A stretch of DNA of 64,000 bases from positions 6,106,429 to 6,170,428 of the forward strand of contig KL662191.1 of assembly GCA_000733415.1 (NCBI GenBank), in the 5' to 3' direction. The stretch comes from [Leptolyngbya] sp. JSC-1 (GTDB lineage: Bacteria > Cyanobacteriota > Cyanobacteriia > Elainellales > Elainellaceae). Positions 35,324 through 45,369 of the stretch are shown here, piece by piece. The notes beneath the pieces are model-generated. The model saw only the letters and a list, made by a program, of their open reading frames with translations. It did not search any database and was not told where the DNA came from. Every line of letters starts with the position of its first letter. The stretch's first letter is position 1. Both the position numbers and the translations under genes were made by a program.

Positions 35324-37033
35324 ATGCCTGAACCGGAGCTGGCTTGTCTGCATCCCCTGACAGACTTCTTGACAGATACAGCATGGGGCAGGGAGTGGCC
35401 CAACTCGACTGACATCGCCCAAGCCATACAAGCTGAGCCAACTTACTATTACGAAGGGGATTGTCCCCGCACGGGTACTCTATTGCGATTGCCCCGCACG
35501 GCCCTAGCTGAATCAGTTGCCTGCAGGTTAATGCAACAATTAGCGGCTCAGAACCACTGCAACGAAGGCAAAATGTATGGCGTGCTGCTGGTTGTCGATT
35601 CGTTTAATCAGTACTATGTACTACAAGCCTTCTCAGGATTGCTCAACGGGAAAGCGGTACTATCCAGTTGGGTGCCTCCCATTACTGGACGTGATCAGGT
35701 GGCGCTAGTGGAAGCTCAAACTTTAGCAACACTGAATCAGATTAAACAGGAGCTGATCACGCTGCAATTCATGCCTGAACGAAAGCAGTACGATGATTTA
35801 GCTCAAGAGTTTGAAGATCAGCGACAACAGCTTAATTTAGTTCATCAAGAACGTAAACAAGAACGTCAGCAAAAACGCCAATTTTTACTAGAAACATTAG
35901 TCGGAGATAAATTAGCAATAGCCTTAGAAGCACTCAATGACCAGAGCCGTCGAGATGGCATAGAACGGCGACGCTTCAAGCAGCAGCGAGACAGCAGGCT
36001 ACAGCCACTTAAACAGGTGATTGAACAGACAGAAACTCGAATTCGCTATCTGAAACACCGCCGTCGCGCCCTATCTCGCCAGTTGCAGCACCAACTGCAC
36101 GCCGCCTATCGACTCACCAACTTCGCTGGAGAAACACTTGCCTTAGAGGCATTCCAGCAGGGCATGCCAACTGGAACCGGGGAATGCTGCGCCCCTAAAC
36201 TGCTGCACTATGCCGCAACCCATCAACTGAAACCGCTGGCGATGGCAGAATTTTGGTGGGGACCGGCAAGCCAAGATAAAGTGGCCGGCGAATTTTATCC
36301 CGCCTGTGCCGAACGCTGTCAGCCGCTGATGGGCTTTTTGCTATCTGGCCTGTCGCCAGACCCCAATATTCCACAATTCTCTCAAGCGCTTCCCATTCTA
36401 TATCAGGACGAGTGGCTGATTGCCGTGGACAAACCCGCGGGACTCCTATCAGTGCCGGGGCGATACGGCGATCGGCAGGATAGTGTTTGGAGCCGGTTAC
36501 AACAATCAATACAACACCAATCAAACGGTGCAGCGATTCAAGCCGTACATCGCCTTGATCAGGAGACCTCTGGAATTTTGCTGTTGGCGCGGGACACCCA
36601 AACCCAGCGACAGCTCAGTCAGCAGTTTCAGCAGCGAACTGTTCGCAAAGTGTATGAAGCGCTGTTGGCCGGAAGGGTGACCAAACAGGCGGGTGTGATT
36701 GATCTACCGCTGTGGGGCGATCCAGCCGATCGGCCTCGGCAACAGGTGAACTGGCAGCACGGCAAACCCAGCCAGACGCAGTTTCGAGTTTTGTCTAGCC
36801 ACGAAAATCTCACCCGCGTTGAGTTTATTCCGATCACCGGACGAACGCATCAATTGCGCGTGCATGCCGCTGAAGGTTTGGGGTTTCCCATCTGGGGCGA
36901 TCGGCTGTATGGCTGCGCATTACCGACTCACCCATTATCGGCTGATCGATTGCACCTACACGCCAGGGAACTGCAAGTCTACCATCCTCAGTCGGGGCAA
37001 CTCATTCAGCTTTATAGCCCAACACCTTTCTAG
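35324..37033 (+). CDS. RluA family rRNA/tRNA pseudouridine synthase with long N-terminal coiled-coil region
   Basis: 569 aa. The C-terminal 220 residues are the pseudouridine synthase: ILYQDEWLIAVDKPAGLLSVPG, the catalytic Asp in HRLDQETSGILLLARD, VEFIPITGRTHQLRVHAA. Residues about 150-270 are strongly charged coiled coil (QERKQERQQKRQFLLE...RRRFKQQRDSR). The N-terminal part has no recognised domain. This two-part architecture is known among larger RluA relatives; the target uridine is not predictable. No S4 domain is visible. Confidence 0.88.
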   Translation: MPEPELACLHPLTDFLTDTAWGREWPNSTDIAQAIQAEPTYYYEGDCPRTGTLLRLPRTALAESVACRLMQQLAAQNHCNEGKMYGVLLVVDSFNQYYVLQAFSGLLNGKAVLSSWVPPITGRDQVALVEAQTLATLNQIKQELITLQFMPERKQYDDLAQEFEDQRQQLNLVHQERKQERQQKRQFLLETLVGDKLAIALEALNDQSRRDGIERRRFKQQRDSRLQPLKQVIEQTETRIRYLKHRRRALSRQLQHQLHAAYRLTNFAGETLALEAFQQGMPTGTGECCAPKLLHYAATHQLKPLAMAEFWWGPASQDKVAGEFYPACAERCQPLMGFLLSGLSPDPNIPQFSQALPILYQDEWLIAVDKPAGLLSVPGRYGDRQDSVWSRLQQSIQHQSNGAAIQAVHRLDQETSGILLLARDTQTQRQLSQQFQQRTVRKVYEALLAGRVTKQAGVIDLPLWGDPADRPRQQVNWQHGKPSQTQFRVLSSHENLTRVEFIPITGRTHQLRVHAAEGLGFPIWGDRLYGCALPTHPLSADRLHLHARELQVYHPQSGQLIQLYSPTPF

Positions 37034-37123
37034 AATGGTTTTCTGAATCAATGACGGCAGGGGTGAGTGGGAGTAGGATGGATTAGATCCAAAACCATCA
37101 ACGGCTCAAAGCCCCCAACTGCA

Positions 37124-38821
37124 ATGGTTACTCTTCAATCTAGATCAGCATTCCGAGCGCTGTTTGGATTTTTAGCAAACACGGTTCCCGATTTGATTTT
37201 GATTGTTTGCTTATTTCTGGCAGCATTGAGACTAACGGACGGTATTGCAACCATCACCGATGTGGTGCTGTCGGATGAGAGTTATTATCTGCACAATGGC
37301 GTTGAGTTGCTCAAGTCGGGCTTTCCCACCGCAGAATGGGCACCCTTTTACGCTATTTGGTATTGGTTGATTGCATGGCTAGAGCCAAGCCAAGATTATG
37401 TCAATCTATATTATTTTAACCATAAACTTCTGATTGGTTTGACGACAGCTTTCCTGTATATTGCACTTCGATCCTTAAATTGCAATCGTGTCATTGCGGC
37501 TATTGTTGCCTTTATGTATCTAATTTCCGGTATTCCGGTCATCTGGCCGAGGCCGAGCCATTTTGCACTGCTGATTGTTTTGATATTGATTGCGATTCAG
37601 AAATACCTGGGAGAATTAGATTTCTACTGGGTGTTGGGCATGACGCTGCTGGCGCTCTCGTTCGTGCGACCAGAGTATTTTCTGGCGTTTGTGGTATTTT
37701 CTAGTTTGTTTATTTTGCCGACCCTGAGGAAGGTGATCCGATCTGACCAGCGGCGACCGATTGGGTTACGGCTCCTACTCTATGGCGGATTGGCGCTATT
37801 TTTGCTCGCATCGCTGGGGATTCCAACCTCTTCCGGCAACCGCAGTTGGTGGGCCTTTGCCTCCCATTATGCCCTGCGCTGGTCTTGGCAGCACCCAACT
37901 AATCTTGATCCCTGGAGTGATTACCAGCAGATTACCAATTCTGTATTCGGAGACGTAAACACAATCTCTGCGGCACTCCAAGCCAATCCAGGTGCATTTC
38001 TTTACAACACATATGAGAACATCAAGGGGTATTTTGAGAATACGATATCGATTCTGGCCGGTTCCTTAAAGGATTACAGCCCGGCTCTGCGAGATCTGAA
38101 TCCAATTGCGAATTCCATATTGCGCCTCCTTCAGTTGGGGCTGCTAATCCTGGCAATAGTACAAATCATCCGTAACCGTCAGGTTTGGATCCGCCAAATC
38201 GATTTTAGAACTCTGCGGCGCTTATTGATTCTTCTTTGCTTTGTTGAACTGGCAGTAATTCCTGCTACATTTATTATCTTTCCCAGATATCATTACCTGA
38301 TTATTCACGCAGTTCTGCTGTGTATTTTACTCGCCTATCTCTACTCCCATACCATGCGAGATTTACGCTGGAATCTGAACTGGCGGCAAGCGGGCTTAGT
38401 TGGTTTATTGATTGTGCTGCTGACTCCATCGCTGGCCAAAGGTTGGTGTGTTGGCAATGCCTGCCTATTCGCCAGACAGTCGCTACCCGCTAGACCCAAC
38501 CTAGAAACAATTCAGTTGATTCGGTCGCTCAGCCTCGACCCACCGATAAAACTGCTAGCCTTCGACATTGAATACCCGATTTACCTAGGCGATTACTACG
38601 AACGAGTTGACCCAACCCGTAAGGCCGTCGGCTTTCTCCAGTTTATTCAGCAAAACCAGGTGAATTTAATTGTGCTAGATCAAGAACTGCAACAGGATAT
38701 TCGCTTTGCCAACGATCCCGAATGGAACGCCTTTTTGCAGAACTATCCCTCCTTCCCCGCCGAGCGCTTGCCAATCCCCCGCACCGACCGGCATCTGTTT
38801 GTTCTGTCTGCGAGCAACTAA
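37124..38821 (+). CDS. Polytopic membrane protein, possible GT-C type glycosyltransferase
   Basis: 565 aa from ATG at 37124. About eleven hydrophobic helices. The first periplasmic loop contains VVLSDESYYLHNGVELLKSG, whose acidic pair is like the catalytic D/E motif of GT-C (PMT/ArnT) enzymes, followed by an aromatic-rich helix. A soluble C-terminal domain of about 110 residues closes the protein. Assignment rests on topology and the acidic motif, so a lipid-linked sugar transferase is a hypothesis. Confidence 0.6.
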   Translation: MVTLQSRSAFRALFGFLANTVPDLILIVCLFLAALRLTDGIATITDVVLSDESYYLHNGVELLKSGFPTAEWAPFYAIWYWLIAWLEPSQDYVNLYYFNHKLLIGLTTAFLYIALRSLNCNRVIAAIVAFMYLISGIPVIWPRPSHFALLIVLILIAIQKYLGELDFYWVLGMTLLALSFVRPEYFLAFVVFSSLFILPTLRKVIRSDQRRPIGLRLLLYGGLALFLLASLGIPTSSGNRSWWAFASHYALRWSWQHPTNLDPWSDYQQITNSVFGDVNTISAALQANPGAFLYNTYENIKGYFENTISILAGSLKDYSPALRDLNPIANSILRLLQLGLLILAIVQIIRNRQVWIRQIDFRTLRRLLILLCFVELAVIPATFIIFPRYHYLIIHAVLLCILLAYLYSHTMRDLRWNLNWRQAGLVGLLIVLLTPSLAKGWCVGNACLFARQSLPARPNLETIQLIRSLSLDPPIKLLAFDIEYPIYLGDYYERVDPTRKAVGFLQFIQQNQVNLIVLDQELQQDIRFANDPEWNAFLQNYPSFPAERLPIPRTDRHLFVLSASN

Positions 38822-39123
38822 TTGACCAACCAGAGCATTAAGCAAAATTTAATCATTATCCCTCTACCTATTGGTTAAGTTGTGTGGCAGCAGATAACGT
38901 CGAGTACCTACCAATAACCTTTGTGCCGTTCGCACCAATGCGGTGATTGGGTTGAAGTCGGCACAAATTTCGAGAATTGGAGCTTATCGAAATTTTAGCT
39001 ACTAGTTTCAACGCTTAGAAGCTTGTGAGATAGAACTCAGAGTTGTTTTAGTAGTGTTAAGCTAACCCACAAGCCATTTCATAAGACGATATAGTGTAAA
39101 CGAATCAATTCGAGGTCAATAAG
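38822..39123. other. 302-bp intergenic region before the DUF488 module
   Basis: AT-rich, no coding sequence or hairpin recognised. A TATAGT at about 39091 could be the -10 element of the DUF488 gene. Otherwise nothing seen. Confidence 0.35.
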
Positions 39124-39996
39124 GTGCTACATCGTCAGAAAGCTCTACTGATGATACTTCAGCAAGTTGGGGGTACAGCCTCCAGCATGCAAATGATGAA
39201 GTGGGCTTTTTTGTTGTCTTATGAAACCCCATCTCGCGGAGGCAGAACATTTTATCAATTTATTCCGTATCGATACGGTCCCTACTCTTTTACTCTTAAT
39301 CAAGAAATTGATTCGCTTATTCGCAATGGTTTCTTAGAAAAAGAAACCGATAATTACTGGAGACTTACTCCTCTAGGAGAGAAGCTAGATATAACATTGC
39401 CTAGTGATGTTAGTAAAGATATTTGCCAAATTACTGCAACCTACGGAAAACTCTCTGCACAGAAACTAGTTAATCTAATTTATGACAAATATTCTTGGTT
39501 CACAATCAATAGTGAACTTCCTGGAAGGAGAAGAGAAAAACGCCCAGTTGCAAAGAAATATATTTATACTGCTGGCTATGAAGGGAAAACTGTTGATGAA
39601 TTTTTGAATCTTCTTATGGAGTCTGGAATATCTCGGTTGATTGATGTGCGATACAATCCCATTTCACGTCGGTATGGTTTCCATAAGAGTACTCTGTCTC
39701 GCTTATGTAGCTTCCTAGGGATAGATTATCAACATTTTCCTGGTTTGGGAATATCTGGTTCGGAACGTGAACATATAGCTTCTAAAAACCAATACATAAT
39801 ATTGTTTGAAAATTACCGTTTGAATCTTTCTTCCTGTGAGAAGGATCTAGCCAACGTAGTCAAGCTACTGCAATCTGAGCCTAGTGTCTTAGTTTGTATG
39901 GAAGCTGATCCAAATTTTTGCCACCGTAATGTCTTAGCTCAACATCTAACAACTTTAATTGATATGCCAATTAGACACTTGGGATATTCAACATGA
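39124..39996 (+). CDS. DUF488 protein with N-terminal SocA/Panacea-like domain
   Basis: 290 aa from GTG at 39124, with GAGG about seven bases upstream. Residues 1-140 resemble a winged-helix SocA/Panacea-like module (MMKWAFLLSYETP, FIPYRYGPYSF, YWRLTPLG, SAQKLVNLIYDKYSWF). Residues 145-290 are DUF488: YTAGYEGKTVDEFLNLL, LIDVRYNPISRRYGFHKSTL and the Cys/His motif VCMEADPNFCHRNVLAQHL. The gene is visibly AT-richer than its neighbours. It overlaps the next gene by four bases (ATGA), implying translational coupling. Role unknown; such modules often occur in defence or mobile islands. Confidence 0.75.
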   Translation: MLHRQKALLMILQQVGGTASSMQMMKWAFLLSYETPSRGGRTFYQFIPYRYGPYSFTLNQEIDSLIRNGFLEKETDNYWRLTPLGEKLDITLPSDVSKDICQITATYGKLSAQKLVNLIYDKYSWFTINSELPGRRREKRPVAKKYIYTAGYEGKTVDEFLNLLMESGISRLIDVRYNPISRRYGFHKSTLSRLCSFLGIDYQHFPGLGISGSEREHIASKNQYIILFENYRLNLSSCEKDLANVVKLLQSEPSVLVCMEADPNFCHRNVLAQHLTTLIDMPIRHLGYST

Positions 39997-40811
39997 GGAG
40001 CCAAGCAATAAAAACCAAAGTTCTCATAACCGTGATGACCTATCCACACCCATCCAGAGGATATCAAGAACTTGTTTGCACGGCTGGTGTAACTGAGCAG
40101 GGTGAGTGGGTTCGGCTTTATCCAATAGACTACCGTTATAGACCAAGAAATCAACAATTCCGGAAATATCAATGGATAGAAGTTGATTTATTCCCACATG
40201 GGGCTGGCAATGACCGAAGAAAGGAAAGCAGAAAACCAATTTTAGATACACTTCGAGTTTTAGGAGAACCACTCTCCACAAAAAATGGATGGAAGGAACG
40301 TCGTCAGATTATTGATCCAATTCCAGTTTATACAGTGAAGCAGTTACGAGAGTTGCATGAATCTGAGCGCGTATCACTTGGTATTGTGCAGCCTACAAAA
40401 GTACTTGATTTAAAGATTGAACCCGCTGATCCTGAATGGAAACCAGAATGGCAGTCTTTATTTGATCAATTGACTCTCTTTGGACCTGTTCAGAAGCCCC
40501 TTCGCAAAATACCTTACAAGTTTAGCTATGTCTTTGAATGCAATGATAGTAGCCGACCTCATAATGCTATGATTGAGGACTGGGAATTAGGGGTACTTTG
40601 GTTGAATGAAGTAGCTCGTTTAGGTGATGAAGAGCAAGCAGCTTTGAGTGTTCGCCACAAATTCCTTAATGAACTATGTAGCGAAAGTAGAGAGACCCGT
40701 TTCTTTATGGGCACGGTGTTTCCCTATAATACGTGGGTCGTACTTGGTGTCTTTTGGCCACCTAAACCAAAGGGATCTCAGCCTGATGTGATTCAAGGAG
40801 CTTTGTTCTAA
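39993..40811 (+). CDS. Hypothetical partner of the DUF488 protein
   Basis: 272 aa, start overlapping the DUF488 stop. The N-terminus KVLITVMTYPHPSRGYQELVCTAG...EWVRLYPIDYRYR and RKYQWIEVDLFPHG suggest a compact beta-rich domain, and DLKIEPADPEWKPEWQ and FFMGTVFPYNTWVVLGVFWPP are further conserved-looking parts. No catalytic motif is evident. The same low GC as the upstream gene indicates joint acquisition and a joint function. Confidence 0.65.
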   Translation: MRSQAIKTKVLITVMTYPHPSRGYQELVCTAGVTEQGEWVRLYPIDYRYRPRNQQFRKYQWIEVDLFPHGAGNDRRKESRKPILDTLRVLGEPLSTKNGWKERRQIIDPIPVYTVKQLRELHESERVSLGIVQPTKVLDLKIEPADPEWKPEWQSLFDQLTLFGPVQKPLRKIPYKFSYVFECNDSSRPHNAMIEDWELGVLWLNEVARLGDEEQAALSVRHKFLNELCSESRETRFFMGTVFPYNTWVVLGVFWPPKPKGSQPDVIQGALF

Positions 40812-40924
40812 AAAGTAAGAAACCGAATTGCTTCAAATTTGCAACTCTACATCGATATTTTTTGGGTGCTGTTTCAACCGAAATCTTAAGCAGCCTAACT
40901 ACCTATCTACCCCTACGTCTGCGT

Positions 40925-41848
40925 CTACAGCCGATGCGCTAAGGCCACCCACTCATTCCAACGGCGGCAGTCCAACGGTTGAAAACCGGCATCGCTGAGG
41001 GCGTTGTTTACGTCTGATTCGTAGTCGGTGGTGAACCCAGCCGTGATCAAAATGGCAGTTGAGGTGGGAGCAAGTGCCCGCTGATAGTCATTAGCCAAGG
41101 CGACATGCACCCGTCCTAGAATATTCGCCACAATCAGATTAAACGCAGCAGTCGGTTGAATCGTTGCAACATCTGTCAGGGACTCTCCCCCCATCCAGTG
41201 GCCCAATTCACTGCCTTGACCGAGACTGCCCTGCATGACGGTTACTTGGGATGCGACATGATTGCACCGCACAGTTTCTCCAGTGAATTTTACAGCGGTG
41301 GCATCATTGTCAAGGGCTAACACGTCTGCTCCCAGTTTTGCCATGGCCACACTCAAAATTCCCGACCCCGATCCCAAATCCAGCGCCTGCATCTGCGGCT
41401 CCACATAGCGCTCCAACAATTGCAGCGATAGAAACGTGGCTGGGTGAAAACCACTGCCGAAAGCAAGATTGTTGTCTAATCGCAGCGGAATTTCATCGGC
41501 CTGTTGTCGGTAGGAAGCGTCAGAATTCAACACGACAAAGCGTTCTCCAACTCGGTGGATAGCAGAGTCAGTCTGAGCTGGTTTCTGATCAACAAATGCG
41601 ATTTCCGGTGGACTGATCAATCCGGTGCGTTGTAGCGGCGACAGTAAATTGCGCAGCTCTTCGGTCCGCTTGTGGGTATAGGGCAAATACAATCGCATCT
41701 GATAAGCCCAGTCCGAGGAGCTAGGCAGCTCAGTTGCTAGGGGTAATGCCGTAATTTGAACCTCGGCCTCGTCGTTAGCCCGCAGCAGGGTGCAAACCCA
41801 ATCCACAGCGTCGGGCGTTGCCTCAATGTTCAATTCCAACCATGTCAT
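40925..41848 (-). CDS. prmA: Ribosomal protein L11 methyltransferase
   Basis: 307 aa SAM-dependent methyltransferase that trimethylates lysines and the N-terminus of L11. Shown by NLAFGSGFHPATFLSLQLLE, motif I ALDLGSGSGILSVAMAKLGA, VLALDNDATAV and the catalytic NLIVANILG. An N-terminal L11-recognition domain precedes. The 5' flank carries three 12-bp repeats. Confidence 0.94.
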   Translation of the reverse strand: MTWLELNIEATPDAVDWVCTLLRANDEAEVQITALPLATELPSSSDWAYQMRLYLPYTHKRTEELRNLLSPLQRTGLISPPEIAFVDQKPAQTDSAIHRVGERFVVLNSDASYRQQADEIPLRLDNNLAFGSGFHPATFLSLQLLERYVEPQMQALDLGSGSGILSVAMAKLGADVLALDNDATAVKFTGETVRCNHVASQVTVMQGSLGQGSELGHWMGGESLTDVATIQPTAAFNLIVANILGRVHVALANDYQRALAPTSTAILITAGFTTDYESDVNNALSDAGFQPLDCRRWNEWVALAHRL

Positions 41849-41873
41849 GGGTTAATTCGCCTCAATATCAAAG

Positions 41874-41909
41874 TTAAATCAATTATTAAATCAATTATTA
41901 AATCAATTA
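41874..41909. repeat. TTAAATCAATTA tandem repeat, three copies
   Basis: Three perfect 12-bp units just upstream of prmA, at a distance where they may be part of its promoter region. Confidence 0.85.
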
Positions 41910-42074
41910 GTAGTCCTCAGCGTGTGCGCAATCACTTGTTTAATTCTACCGTGGGAAATCTGCTTCGCCGTGGAGGATAGGACAACCGTAAAGAAGGAGT
42001 ACTCAGAAAAGATGGAACATAATACCTGAAATAGAATTAAAGAATTAGGACTACTCGTTGGCACACCTGTATCC

Positions 42075-42662
42075 ATGTTCCAAGCCGCTTCTTCTACACC
42101 CCAACCATTGACCTTGGAGGAATACCTTGCCTTTGACGATGGCACTGATACTCGCTATGAGTTGGTAGACGGAGAGTTGATCGAGATGCCGCCCGAAAGT
42201 GACGAGAATCTGACTATCGCCAGACAGTTGCTGTTGGAGCTGATCAACCATGTTCCAGTCGAATGGGTTGCTTGGGGCACCGAGATCGAAACGTTGGGTA
42301 GACGAGCACGATGTCGCCTGCCCGATCTGATTGTGCATACCGAGGAATCCAAGGCCGCTCTAGCTGGCACTCGACGAGTGACCATTACAGGGGATAGGCC
42401 GCCACCTGCAATTGTGATTGAAGTGGTTTCACCAGGAGCAACCAATCGAGCGCAGGATTACCGCCACAAACGCACCGAGTATGCAGCACGGGGAATTTCA
42501 GAGTATTGGATTGTTGATCCGGAAGAACGTCAAATTACCCTTTGTCGATAGGTAAACGGTGCCTATGAAGATACGGTCGTTCGAGGAAGCGATCGCATTC
42601 CTTCTGAAATCGTGCCTGAGTTTAAGTTGACGGTAGAACAGGTCTTGGGGATTGAGGAATAA
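42075..42662 (+). pseudogene. Uma2 family nuclease interrupted by an in-frame TAG
   Basis: The Uma2 (PD-(D/E)XK restriction-like) protein reads MTLEEYLAF-like LTLEEYLAFDDG, TRYELVDGELIEMPPES, CRLPDLIVHTEE, AIVIEVVSPGATNRAQDY and YWIVDPEERQITLCR. TAG at 42549-42551 stops it after 158 codons, but the same frame continues for 36 more codons with the expected C-terminus (VNGAYEDTVVRGSDRIPSE...LTVEQVLGIEE) to TAA at 42660. Homologues normally have Trp after ITLCR, so TGG to TAG is the simplest explanation. The catalytic D/E-x-K region lies before the stop, so a truncated protein could retain some fold. Confidence 0.8.
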
Positions 42663-42807
42663 TGCAGGATTTGTGTTCCTGATTGGTAGGATACTGTACG
42701 GCTAACCGCCTGTCTTGAAGCAGGTATTCGTACTATCTTAGATAACAGCAGGTATAAGTGGCAGAACACCCCTGGGAAAATGCGAGGAGAAAAGTGAGGA
42801 GAAATCA

Positions 42808-44541
42808 ATGAGCAGTCCGATTTTGGATCAGGCGCTCCAGGACTACCGCTGGAATTTGAACGAACTCTTGCACAGTATCCAGCGTCTGGCGACTGCGATC
42901 ACCAATGTCAAACTGCAAGAAACCGTGGCAGGACTGAGGCGAAATATTGCTGAGCCATTCCTGTTTGTGGTGGTCGGAGAAGTTAAGGCCGGTAAAAGTA
43001 GCTTTGTGAATGCCTTGCTAGAGGCAGAGGTATGCGCTACCGACATTGAACCCTGCACCGACTCGATTCAGCAAATCGTCTACTCTGACAATCGCTACGT
43101 TACGCAGATCGAGCCGAACCTGCGTAAAATTGGCTTGCCGATTGAGATCCTCAAGGATATTTCCATCGTGGATACGCCCGGAACCAATACAATTGTGGCC
43201 GAGCACCAGATTATCACCGAGAAATACATTCCTAACAGCGACCTCACCTTTTTTGTCCTGTTTGCCAAAAACCCCTATCAAAAAAGCGCCTGGGATTTTC
43301 TCGATTTCGTCAGTGCCGAGTGGCGCAAGAAGGTGGTATTCATTTTGCAACAGGCCGATCTGCTCAAACCTGCCGATCTGCAAACTAATATTGAGCGGGT
43401 CAAGGAATACGCTAACCAAAAGCAAATTAAATCGCCAATTGTGTTTGCCACCTCAGTAGAACAAGAACTGCAAGGCGACCAAGAAAATAGCGGCTTTGAG
43501 CCAGTGCGAAACTATATCAAGCAAATGGTAGCCAGCGGTGAAAGCTACAGGATCAAATTGCGCTCGGTCAGCAGCACCACGCAGAAAATTATCGATGCCT
43601 TAGCAGGTGACATTCAACTGCTGCAACAACAGCTAGATACGGATCGCAAAGTCGCAGCCAGCATTCAGCAAAAAATTCAAACCGGACGGACCCGCTCCCG
43701 CTATGAGGTGGACAACCTGGCCGATCGGCTGGTGGGACGCTACGACAGCATTGCCAGCCGCATCAAACGCGAGTTTCGTGAAAGTTTGTCGGTCTTCACC
43801 GTGATTCGCCGCTCGTTTGCCGGTATCTTCAACAAAGAAGCTTCAATGCAGTCTTGGATCAACGACTTCCAGGAACGCTGCCAGCGCGACCTGAAGGATT
43901 CCCTAGAAGAAGTCGCCAATGAAGGCGCACAGCACTTTGTAGACGGTATCCGTCAGCTCCTAGAGGGACTGACCCAAGACCTCAACCAGATCCAAACTAG
44001 CCAAATTCCCAACAGCAGCATTTCGATTAAAGTCCTGGAACGTCGCCAAGAAGTGATCGAAAGCGTGCGCTGCAAAGTCGAGCGGCTGTTTAGCGACGCC
44101 GGATTAGTGGACTCGCTTTCCACCAATGCCGACAACATGGCTGCCGAAATTGTAGGTGGAGCCTTCGCGGCGATTGCGGGAATGATTCTGCATATTGTCC
44201 AGTTTACGGTGGCGGAAGCAATTCTCGATGCGATTGGGATTGCCTTCGCCGGGGTTGGGTTAGTGATATTTGCCGTTGGGATTGCATGGCAGCGTAATCA
44301 GATCATTCAACGATTTGAGCAAGCGTTAGATAACGAAAAAGACAAATTCAAAGTCGAAGTCACAGAACGCTTGAGTCAAAAGCTGAGTTTAATCTACGAG
44401 GAAGTCGAGCGAATTTTTGTTCAGTTCTATGACTATGTGGATCGGGAGAATCAGGAGATCGCGCCGATTCTGGAGCAATACCAAACCATTCAGACCGAGT
44501 CTCAGAAACTTTTTAGCCGCATGGCCACCGACTTGAACTGA
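42808..44541 (+). CDS. Bacterial dynamin-like GTPase
   Basis: 577 aa. G1 VVGEVKAGKSSFVNALL, G3 SIVDTPGTNT and G4 LQQADLL define a dynamin-type GTPase. It is followed by a long helical stalk with coiled coil and a hydrophobic paddle near residues 450-495 (IVGGAFAAIAGMILHIVQF and GIAFAGVGLVIFAVGIAW) that should insert in membranes. These proteins remodel or repair membranes, e.g. BDLP of Nostoc. AGGAG six bases before the ATG supports the start. Confidence 0.9.
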   Translation: MSSPILDQALQDYRWNLNELLHSIQRLATAITNVKLQETVAGLRRNIAEPFLFVVVGEVKAGKSSFVNALLEAEVCATDIEPCTDSIQQIVYSDNRYVTQIEPNLRKIGLPIEILKDISIVDTPGTNTIVAEHQIITEKYIPNSDLTFFVLFAKNPYQKSAWDFLDFVSAEWRKKVVFILQQADLLKPADLQTNIERVKEYANQKQIKSPIVFATSVEQELQGDQENSGFEPVRNYIKQMVASGESYRIKLRSVSSTTQKIIDALAGDIQLLQQQLDTDRKVAASIQQKIQTGRTRSRYEVDNLADRLVGRYDSIASRIKREFRESLSVFTVIRRSFAGIFNKEASMQSWINDFQERCQRDLKDSLEEVANEGAQHFVDGIRQLLEGLTQDLNQIQTSQIPNSSISIKVLERRQEVIESVRCKVERLFSDAGLVDSLSTNADNMAAEIVGGAFAAIAGMILHIVQFTVAEAILDAIGIAFAGVGLVIFAVGIAWQRNQIIQRFEQALDNEKDKFKVEVTERLSQKLSLIYEEVERIFVQFYDYVDRENQEIAPILEQYQTIQTESQKLFSRMATDLN

Positions 44542-44547
44542 TTGGAG

Positions 44548-44594
44548 TTGATGGTTGAGCAAATTGATGGTTGAGCAAATTGATGGTTGAGCAA
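44548..44594. repeat. TTGATGGTTGAGCAAA tandem repeat, three copies
   Basis: Three 16-bp units (last one truncated by one base) immediately after the dynamin gene stop. Confidence 0.9.
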
Positions 44595-44719
44595 TCAGAA
44601 CAAACTTACTTTTAAGTAACTACTTTCCAAAATTAGCGCCTATCCTTAGCATGAGGAAAGATGCAACAGCGAAGGCTGTAGCCGACATCACCCAAACCCT
44701 ATCTGAATGGAGCTTAGCT

Positions 44720-45340
44720 ATGGCGCATATTTTGCATGTGGATTCCAGCCCACGGGGCGAGCGTTCGATTTCTCGCACCCTGACCCATGAGTTTATCAAT
44801 GGTTGGAAAGCCGCCTACCCAGACGACACAGTTACCTACCGCGATCTGGGCCATGATCCGGTACCGCTGGTAACGGAAACCTGGATTGCCGCCGCTTTTA
44901 GCGATCAAGCTAGCTACACCCCCGAACTGGCAGAGGCAATTCGCCCATCCGATGAGTTAATCGATGAATTGCTAACCGCAGATCGTTATGTGTTCGGTGT
45001 CCCCATGTATAACTTCACCATTCCTGCCAACTTCAAAGCTTACATTGACCAGATTGTTCGCGCTGGACGCACCTTTGCTGTCACCGAATCGGGCTACCAG
45101 GGGCTAGTAGAGGGTAAAAAAGCGCTGGTAATCACAGCAGAAGGCGGCGTCTACCGTCCGGGCACTCCTGCTGCAGAAATCAATTTCCATGAACCCTACC
45201 TCAAAACAATTCTCGGCTTTATGGGCATCACTGATGTCACCTTTATCCACGGAGATGGATTAGCGATGGGAGACGAAACCCGCGAGAAATCACTAACAGA
45301 AGCCCGGGAAGTGATTCAGGCCACCATTAGCAATTGGTAA
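44720..45340 (+). CDS. azoR: FMN-dependent NADH-azoreductase
   Basis: 206 aa from ATG at 44720, chosen for GGAG seven bases upstream and the family N-terminus MAHILHVDSSPRGERSISR. Flavodoxin-like fold with PMYNFTIPANFKAYIDQIVRAGRTF (FMN and dimer contacts). Reduces azo bonds and quinones with NADH. It converges with the LysR gene 29 bp downstream. Confidence 0.93.
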   Translation: MAHILHVDSSPRGERSISRTLTHEFINGWKAAYPDDTVTYRDLGHDPVPLVTETWIAAAFSDQASYTPELAEAIRPSDELIDELLTADRYVFGVPMYNFTIPANFKAYIDQIVRAGRTFAVTESGYQGLVEGKKALVITAEGGVYRPGTPAAEINFHEPYLKTILGFMGITDVTFIHGDGLAMGDETREKSLTEAREVIQATISNW

Positions 45341-45369
45341 AGCCACCAATTCAGACCGAAGCAGCCCAT

